A stretch of 6,467 bases of DNA from an uncultured Clostridia bacterium (GTDB lineage: Bacteria > Bacillota > Clostridia > Christensenellales > Aristaeellaceae), in contig CAKUFA010000059.1 of the NCBI GenBank assembly GCA_934647165.1, positions 1-6,467 on the forward strand, read 5' to 3'. Shown piece after piece: positions 1-4,089 of this stretch. The notes under the pieces were generated by a model that saw only the letters and a program-made list of their open reading frames with translations, did not search any database and had not been told where the DNA came from. Position numbers and translations under genes: made by a program. Each line of letters starts with the position of its first letter. Position 1 is the stretch's first letter.

Positions 1-15
1 CCCCCGCAACCATGT

Positions 16-89
16 GGCTCCGTAGCTCAGTTGGCTAGAGCATTCGGTTCATACCCGGAGTGTCATAGGTTCGAATCCTATCGGAGCCA
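16..89 (+). tRNA. tRNA-Met (anticodon CAT), elongator type
   Basis: The sequence folds into a complete 74-nt cloverleaf. The 7-bp acceptor stem pairs GGCTCCG (16-22) with CGGAGCC (82-88). The D-arm is GCTC/GAGC, the anticodon stem is TTCGG/CCGGA with one T:G pair, and the loop TTCATAC gives anticodon CAT. The variable loop is 5 nt, and the T-arm is ATAGG/CCTAT around TTCGAAT. The discriminator base is A89. CCA is not encoded, since CGC follows, so it must be added after transcription. G1 pairs with C72 and the anticodon stem lacks the three G:C pairs of initiators, so this is not initiator tRNA-fMet. The loop and stem resemble Firmicutes elongator tRNA-Met more than the lysidine-modified tRNA-Ile2, which shares the CAT anticodon; the second option is not fully excluded by eye. 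Its promoter must lie upstream of the window. Confidence 0.96.
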
Positions 90-92
90 CGC

Positions 93-130
93 AAAAAACC
101 TTTGAGGATCATCCTCAAGGGTTTTTCTTT
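93..130 (+). terminator. Intrinsic terminator after tRNA-Met
   Basis: A long hairpin starts 4 nt after the tRNA. Bases 94-108 pair with 112-126 (AAAAACCTTTGAGGA with TCCTCAAGGGTTTTT), with one T:G wobble and a 3-nt loop. The T-rich 3' arm continues into TTTTTCTTTT. The A-tract before the stem means it could also terminate transcription from the opposite strand. It separates the tRNA unit from the MATE gene. Confidence 0.9.
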
Positions 131-144
131 TGCTTTTTGCGAGA

Positions 145-173
145 TTGACATTTGTGCCTGGATATGCTATCGT
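145..173 (+). promoter_or_regulatory. Sigma-A-type promoter with extended -10, for the MATE gene
   Basis: A perfect -35 hexamer TTGACA (145-150) is followed by a 17-bp spacer and TATCGT (168-173), which matches TATAAT at 4 of 6 positions. The weak -10 is backed by an extended -10 TG at 165-166, one base before the hexamer. Transcription would start near 180, giving a leader of about 60 nt before the ATG at 241. The element lies just after the tRNA terminator, where a promoter for an independent gene is expected. It is seen by pattern only. Confidence 0.7.
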
Positions 174-189
174 AAGGCTGGCTTTTTCA

Positions 190-203
190 TGAAAGCGCTT
201 TCT
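190..203 (+). promoter_or_regulatory. CcpA cre-like (LacI-family) operator in the MATE leader
   Basis: TGAAAGCGCTTTCT contains the perfect 12-bp palindrome GAAAGCGCTTTC (191-202). It matches the catabolite-responsive element consensus TGWAANCGNTNWCA at every specified position except the last (T instead of A). It lies about 10-24 nt downstream of the predicted transcription start. That position is typical of cre sites that repress by blocking initiation or elongation. The likely binder is CcpA or another LacI-family regulator; no such regulator gene is in the window. Confidence 0.55.
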
Positions 204-240
204 TTTTGATAAATGTTTGAACTTCCTGAGGAGGAACGTC

Positions 241-1569
241 ATGCTGTTTTCCAAGGATGATATGAAACGCCTGCTGATTCCGCTTTTGCTGGAGCAAGCG
301 CTGGCTGTGACCATCGGAATGATGGACACCATGATGGTTTCCGGCTGCGGTGAGGCTGCGGTTTCGGGCGTTTCGCTGGTGGATACGATCAATCTGCTGC
401 TGATTAACGTTTTTTCTGCCCTGGCCACAGGCGGTGCGGTGGTTACGGCGCAGTATCTTGGCAAACAGGACCGGCAGGAAGCGGGATGCGCGGCAAAGAT
501 GCTGTTTTACGTGATCCTTGCTGTGAGCGGCGTGATTATGGCGCTGTGCCTGCTTTTCCGTATCCCGCTGCTGGACGCCATTTATGGCCACATTGAGCCG
601 GACGTTATGGAGAGTGCGCGCACCTATCTGTTCTGGTCGGCGGTGAGCTATCCGTTTCTGGCCATGTACAACGCATCGGCGGCGCTGCTGCGCTCCATGG
701 GCAATGCCAAGGCGTCGCTGAACACTTCGCTGGTGATGAACGTCATCAACGTTGTCGGAAACGCAATTTTGATTTACGGTTTCGGCATGGGCGTTGCGGG
801 TGCGGCCATCGCCACGCTGGTCAGCCGCATCATCGGCGCGGGGTGCATGCAGGTTGCCCTCAAGAATCCGCATTGCAGCATTCCCTATCCGCATCTTCTT
901 CAATTTGAAATCCGCGGCGATCTGGTGCGGATGATTCTCAAAGTGGGTGTGCCCAACGGCGTTGAGGGTGGCATTTTCCAGTTTGGCAAGCTGATTTTGC
1001 TGCGGTTGGTGAGCACGTTTGGCACGGTGTCCGTGGCAGCCAACGCGGTGGGCAATTCACTGGCAACACTGCAGGTGCTGCCGGGCAATGCCATCGGCCT
1101 TGGCATGGTCACCGTTGTGGGGCGCTGCGTTGGCGCGCATGAGTTCAAACAGGCGCGCTACTATGTGAAACGCATGATGATTCTGGCCTATGCAAGCATG
1201 TCCATATTGAATGTGGTGATGCTGCTTGGGATGTCCCTGCTGGTGATGCCGTACAATTTGTCGCCGGAAACGGAGGCGCTGGCCAAGCAGATCATTGCCG
1301 TGCATGGCATTGGCAGCATTTTTATCTGGCCGATGGCCTTTGTACTGCCCAACGCCCTGCGTGCCGCGGGAGACGCACGCTTCACCATGGCGGTGTCCAT
1401 TTTTTCCATGGCGGCTTTCCGCGTGGTTTTCGGTTACATTCTGGCACGCAATCTCGGCCTGGGGGTGATCGGCGTATGGATGGCGATGCAGATTGACTGG
1501 GTGTTCCGCAGCACGCTGTTCCTTTTGCGGATGAAGAGTGGCAAATGGGAAACCAAGGTTCTGGTATAA
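241..1569 (+). CDS. MATE family multidrug/toxin efflux transporter
   Basis: This 442-residue polytopic membrane protein belongs to the multidrug and toxic compound extrusion family, antiporters that export cationic or aromatic compounds using Na+ or H+ gradients. The length is typical. The two pseudo-symmetric halves are visible: P14-x3-E18 in the first helix of the N-lobe is mirrored by P238-x3-E242 in the C-lobe. Other family signatures are the MDT at 28-30, the GGAVVTAQYLGKQD stretch near 64-77, and LLRSMGNAKAS, followed later by LRAAGDAR. About 12 hydrophobic helices are readable. The ATG at 241 was chosen because AGGAGG (229-234) sits 6 nt before it; an in-frame TTG at 217 lies upstream of that ribosome binding site. 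Sequence features suggest transcription from the promoter at 145-173, under control of a cre-like operator. Terminators on both sides make it monocistronic. Its substrate cannot be predicted. Confidence 0.93.
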   Translation: MLFSKDDMKRLLIPLLLEQALAVTIGMMDTMMVSGCGEAAVSGVSLVDTINLLLINVFSALATGGAVVTAQYLGKQDRQEAGCAAKMLFYVILAVSGVIMALCLLFRIPLLDAIYGHIEPDVMESARTYLFWSAVSYPFLAMYNASAALLRSMGNAKASLNTSLVMNVINVVGNAILIYGFGMGVAGAAIATLVSRIIGAGCMQVALKNPHCSIPYPHLLQFEIRGDLVRMILKVGVPNGVEGGIFQFGKLILLRLVSTFGTVSVAANAVGNSLATLQVLPGNAIGLGMVTVVGRCVGAHEFKQARYYVKRMMILAYASMSILNVVMLLGMSLLVMPYNLSPETEALAKQIIAVHGIGSIFIWPMAFVLPNALRAAGDARFTMAVSIFSMAAFRVVFGYILARNLGLGVIGVWMAMQIDWVFRSTLFLLRMKSGKWETKVLV

Positions 1570-1574
1570 TTCAG

Positions 1575-1601
1575 AAGGGAGGGGAATGCCCCTCCTTTTT
1601 T
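1575..1601 (+). terminator. Intrinsic terminator after the MATE gene
   Basis: A GC-rich hairpin starts 5 nt after the MATE stop codon. GGGAGGGG (1577-1584) pairs with CCCCTCCT (1589-1596), including one G:U, around an AATG loop. Flanking A:T pairs extend the stem, and it runs into a T-tract at 1596-1601. It should isolate MATE transcription from the yqfC operon. Confidence 0.92.
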
Positions 1602-1629
1602 CATGCAAAAAGCTCCTTGCGCATACCAT
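1601..1629 (+). promoter_or_regulatory. Candidate sigma-E (sporulation mother-cell) promoter for yqfC-yqfD
   Basis: CATACCAT (1622-1629) matches the sigma-E -10 consensus CATACAnT at 6 of 7 specified positions. Exactly 14 bp upstream, TCATGCA (1601-1607) is a partial match to the -35 consensus kmATATT (4 of 7). In Bacillus, yqfC and yqfD are sporulation genes read in the mother cell, which fits. The -35 is weak, and it overlaps the end of the MATE terminator T-run. The predicted start near 1636 would leave a leader of only about 12 nt, so this remains a candidate. Confidence 0.45.
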
Positions 1630-1647
1630 TGCGTGGGGGTGAAACAC

Positions 1648-1902
1648 ATGGAGAAGTTTCCGCAGGAAGTGGTCAGCGATGTGCCGCGCGTTGCGCTGGT
1701 GGGCCGAAAGCAAGTGCTGATTGAGCAGCATCACGGTTTGTTGGCGTATCAGCCGGAGGAGGTGCTTTTGCGCACAGGGGTTGGCATGCTGCGGATTGGC
1801 GGACAGGAACTTGAACTTCACACGTATTCTGCCACGGAGGCGGAAGTGACGGGATGCATTGCCAGCGTTGCCTTTGCGGAAAAAGGGGGCGCGCGGGAAT
1901 GA
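1648..1902 (+). CDS. yqfC: Sporulation protein YqfC (YabP/YqfC family)
   Basis: This small 84-residue protein is of the YabP/YqfC family, found only in endospore formers. The diagnostic pattern is clear: DVPRVALVGRKQVLIEQHHG (residues 11-30), then a leucine-rich turn near LRTGVGMLRIGGQEL and a closing beta-rich segment ending in VTGCIASVAF. It has no signal peptide or membrane segment, so it is probably cytoplasmic. The biochemical role is unknown; the family is linked genetically to sporulation in the mother cell. The ATG at 1648 is preceded at 6 nt by GGGGGTG (1635-1641), one base from the ideal GGAGGTG. An in-frame GTG at 1639 lies inside that ribosome binding site and is less likely. The 3' end overlaps yqfD by 4 nt (ATGA), implying translational coupling. 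It is slightly shorter than the roughly 93-residue Bacillus protein. Confidence 0.88.
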   Translation: MEKFPQEVVSDVPRVALVGRKQVLIEQHHGLLAYQPEEVLLRTGVGMLRIGGQELELHTYSATEAEVTGCIASVAFAEKGGARE

Positions 1903-3041
1903 GGGGGATGCTGCGCGCGTTTGAAGTGCAGGGGCTGAATTTAGAGCGGCTGCTGCAACTGGCAGGGGAGCGTGAGATGACGCTTTACGGCGTTCGACGG
2001 TTGGGAGCACGCCGGGTCATAGGATGTGTGGAAGAGAAAGCGGTGCCCATCCTGCGTACTATGGCAGCGGAAGGCGGGTGGGAGCTTCGCATAGGCGGGG
2101 CGCGAGGCATAGCACGCTGCACAGATTGGTGCAGGCGCCGCGCGCGGCTGGGGCTGATGTGCCTGGCAGCATTGATTGCAGCGGCATATGCATCCACCAT
2201 GATGTGGCGGGTGGAAGTGGTGAATGCTGGGGTTTATGAGGCCGATGTGCGCGAATATCTGGCGGAACAAGGCGTACACCCTGTGATGCCGCGGGACAAG
2301 GTAGAACTTGCGAAGCTGCGGGATGCACTGGAATGGCGCTATCCGCGGGTGGCATGGGTAGAATGTGCCTGGCGCGGAACCACGTTGCAAGTGACCCTGG
2401 TGGAGGGTGCACAGGCAGGACAGGCGGCGGACTGGAAGGGCAGTGCGGATGTTGTTGCAGCCAGGGACGGTATTGTGCAGAGCGTTGTAACCCTTGCCGG
2501 CACTGCTTGCGTGAAGGCCGGACAAGCTGTGCGTGCGGGTGATGTGCTGATCCGCGGCCGGGAAAGAGGAGACAAGGATGAAATGCATCCTGTGGCGGCA
2601 CGGGGCGAAGTGATGGCGCGTGTGTGGGACACAGCGTCTGTCAGCGTGCCGCTGCGGGGCGTGAAAACGACCTACACCGGGCGGAAAAGCGAGTGCACCC
2701 AGGTGGCAACACCGTGGTTTTCCTTGTGGGCAGCAGATGAATCTCCTTTTGAGCATGCAGATGTGGAAAGACAGATCCTGCCGCTTGGTGGATGGCTGAT
2801 TCCAACGCAGATCATACGCACCATCCGGCACGAGACGGAATGGTCGCCCTACGTCAGGGACGAGGCGGAAGTTCGGGCGGAAGCGGCCACGGCGGCACTG
2901 CGTCTGATGGAAGAAAAGGCGGGTTTTCATGAGGATTTCATTGACAAATGGGTAGATTATAGTATGATAGAAAGTGGAGAAGTGGTTGCAGTTGCTTATG
3001 GAGAACGCGTGATGGACATTGCGCGGCAGACACTGCGTTGA
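1899..3041 (+). CDS. yqfD: Sporulation protein YqfD
   Basis: This 380-residue membrane protein matches the YqfD family (about 398 residues in Bacillus), which is needed for efficient sporulation at a late stage. It has a cytoplasmic N-terminal domain (1-80) containing LNLERLLQLAGEREMTLYGV. An arginine cluster RRRAR (79-83) precedes a single transmembrane helix (about 84-102). The rest of the protein should lie outside the cytoplasm by the positive-inside rule. Within it, residues 104-170 look like a POTRA/FtsQ-like fold, and 183-240 contain a barrel-sandwich-like motif, DGIV with VKAGQAVRAGDVLIRG. The PVAARGEVMARVWD segment (231-244) is a recognisable family block. The ATG overlaps the yqfC stop as ATGA, with AAAAAGGGGG (1880-1889) as ribosome binding site; a second ATG at 1908 is possible. 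The last 100 bp contain a strong promoter-like sequence. The molecular function is not established. Confidence 0.88.
   Translation: MRGMLRAFEVQGLNLERLLQLAGEREMTLYGVRRLGARRVIGCVEEKAVPILRTMAAEGGWELRIGGARGIARCTDWCRRRARLGLMCLAALIAAAYASTMMWRVEVVNAGVYEADVREYLAEQGVHPVMPRDKVELAKLRDALEWRYPRVAWVECAWRGTTLQVTLVEGAQAGQAADWKGSADVVAARDGIVQSVVTLAGTACVKAGQAVRAGDVLIRGRERGDKDEMHPVAARGEVMARVWDTASVSVPLRGVKTTYTGRKSECTQVATPWFSLWAADESPFEHADVERQILPLGGWLIPTQIIRTIRHETEWSPYVRDEAEVRAEAATAALRLMEEKAGFHEDFIDKWVDYSMIESGEVVAVAYGERVMDIARQTLR
2941..2968 (+). promoter_or_regulatory. Candidate sigma-A promoter inside the yqfD 3' end, for phoH-pgpH
   Basis: A perfect -35 TTGACA (2941-2946) is followed by a 16-bp spacer and TATGAT (2963-2968), 5 of 6 matches to the -10 consensus. 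The stretch around it (2935-2975) is conspicuously A/T-rich inside an otherwise GC-rich coding region. Transcription would start near 2975, about 130 nt before the phoH start. It would let phoH and pgpH be expressed in growing cells independently of the sporulation genes. Confidence 0.6.
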
Positions 3042-3062
3042 GACGGCTTCTTCTTCGGCAAG

Positions 3063-3084
3063 GCTGCCCCGAAACAAAGGCAGC
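3063..3084 (+). repeat. Short inverted repeat in the yqfD-phoH gap
   Basis: GCTGCC (3063-3068) and GGCAGC (3079-3084) form a perfect 6-bp stem with a 10-nt A-rich loop. It lies between the yqfD stop and the phoH ribosome binding site. No T-run follows, so it is not an intrinsic terminator. It may only shape the phoH leader RNA, or be chance. Confidence 0.3.
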
Positions 3085-3089
3085 GAGAA

Positions 3090-3097
3090 AGGAAGAG
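3090..3097 (+). promoter_or_regulatory. Ribosome binding site deciding the phoH TTG start
   Basis: AGGAAGAG in the purine-rich stretch GAGAAAGGAAGAG lies 8 nt before the TTG at 3106. The in-frame ATG at 3124 has only AAACACGTAA directly before it and would be about 26 nt away, too far. The site therefore favours the TTG. Confidence 0.6.
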
Positions 3098-3105
3098 ATC
3101 CCTTT

Positions 3106-4089
3106 TTGACTGAAACACGTAAAATGACACTGTCTGTTGATACGATGGAAGCCTATATGGCGCTGTTTGGGCTCAACGATCAGAATGTGGCCTTGCTGGA
3201 GCAGGAATGCGGCGTGACGATTGCCTTGCGCGGCGCGGAGCTTGTTGTCACAGGGGAAGAAGCGGATGTTGAGCTGGCACAGAGCGTCATTTGTAAGCTG
3301 ACAGAGATGATTGCCCACGGAGAGCTGGTGGACCGCAGCCGCATCCGCTATGCTGTTGCCCTTGCAAGAGAAGGCAAGGTGGACATGATTGATGAAATTC
3401 TGCGTTCGGTTGTCGCCATTACCCACCGCGGCAAGCAGATCCGCTGCAAAACGCTGGGGCAGCAAGAGTATGTGCAGGCAATCCGGGATCATGATCTGAC
3501 GTTCGCCGTGGGACCGGCCGGTACAGGAAAGACCTATCTTGCCATGGCGCTGGCGGTGGTTGCCCTCAAAAACAAGGAAGTGGAACGCATTGTGCTCACC
3601 CGGCCTGCGGTGGAAGCGGGGGAGAAGCTTGGCTTTCTGCCCGGCGATCTGACGCAGAAGGTTGATCCCTATCTTCGCCCGCTTTATGATGCGCTGTACG
3701 ACTTTATGGGCGTGGACGCTTATCAGCGCCTGCTGGAGCGCGGCACGGTGGAAGTGGCTCCGCTTGCCTATATGCGTGGGCGTACACTGTCAGATTCTTT
3801 TATCATCCTTGATGAAGCGCAAAACACAACCTCCGAGCAGATGAAAATGTTCCTTACCCGTCTGGGCTTTCACTCCAAGGTGGTGGTCACGGGCGACATC
3901 ACCCAAACGGATTTGCCCTATGGAAAGAAATCGGGTCTTGGCGAGGCGCTGGAGATCCTGAAGGGGATTTCAGCCATCGGTATGGTGCATCTTACAGCCA
4001 AGGATGTGGTGCGGCACGAGCTTGTGCAGCAAATTGTGCAGGCGTATGATGCGTACTACGCCAAAGGAAAGGAGGGCGATGGCGTGTGA
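3106..4089 (+). CDS. phoH: PhoH family P-loop ATPase (PhoH/YbeZ type)
   Basis: This 327-residue cytoplasmic ATPase has the family's usual length of about 320. It has a KH-like N-terminal region (about 20-80) followed by the PhoH ATPase domain. The Walker A is GPAGTGKT (136-143), the Walker B is ILDEAQN with D236 and E237, and a conserved TGD lies at 262-264. Family blocks include VLTRPAVEAGEKLGFLPGDL and APLAYMRGRTL, and the end DVVRHELVQQIVQAYD matches Bacillus PhoH closely. PhoH/YbeZ proteins are tied to RNA metabolism, and their genes usually sit beside ybeY, the rRNA-maturation endonuclease expected just beyond this window. The name reflects phosphate-starvation control in Escherichia coli and need not apply here. 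The TTG start was chosen from the ribosome binding site at 3090-3097; an in-frame ATG at 3124 would give 321 residues. The 64-nt gap after yqfD allows read-through, and an internal yqfD promoter may also serve it. Confidence 0.94.
   Translation: MTETRKMTLSVDTMEAYMALFGLNDQNVALLEQECGVTIALRGAELVVTGEEADVELAQSVICKLTEMIAHGELVDRSRIRYAVALAREGKVDMIDEILRSVVAITHRGKQIRCKTLGQQEYVQAIRDHDLTFAVGPAGTGKTYLAMALAVVALKNKEVERIVLTRPAVEAGEKLGFLPGDLTQKVDPYLRPLYDALYDFMGVDAYQRLLERGTVEVAPLAYMRGRTLSDSFIILDEAQNTTSEQMKMFLTRLGFHSKVVVTGDITQTDLPYGKKSGLGEALEILKGISAIGMVHLTAKDVVRHELVQQIVQAYDAYYAKGKEGDGV

Noticed and set aside
16..89. Initiator tRNA-fMet or tRNA-Ile2 (also CAT anticodon)
   Set aside because: A paired G1:C72 and the absence of three G:C pairs in the anticodon stem argue against initiator. 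The TTCATAC loop with a GG/CC-flanked stem fits elongator Met better than Ile2.
217..240. Upstream TTG start for the MATE gene
   Set aside because: The extra codons would run through the AGGAGG ribosome binding site that serves the ATG at 241, and no ribosome binding site precedes the TTG.
187..903. Long open frame on the - strand opposite the MATE gene
   Set aside because: It lies wholly antisense to a clear transporter gene. Its product is rich in His, Arg and Gln with no family resemblance, as expected for a shadow frame in GC-rich DNA.
1603..1647. ATG at 1603 as the yqfC start
   Set aside because: It lies in the tail of the MATE terminator without a ribosome binding site of its own. The extra residues do not resemble the family, while ATG 1648 has a good site.
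1057..2010. Long - strand open frame spanning the end of MATE and the start of yqfC-yqfD
   Set aside because: It crosses a terminator, a gap and three real genes, and has the same low-complexity His/Arg/Gln composition. No ribosome binding site or family was recognised.
1941..3077. 378-residue open frame antisense to yqfD
   Set aside because: yqfD on the + strand has clear family blocks. The antisense product has no recognisable domain.
3019..3105. TTG at 3019 as the phoH start, inside yqfD
   Set aside because: The resulting extra 29 residues are low-complexity and absent from the family. The total length would exceed the norm, and the start has no ribosome binding site.
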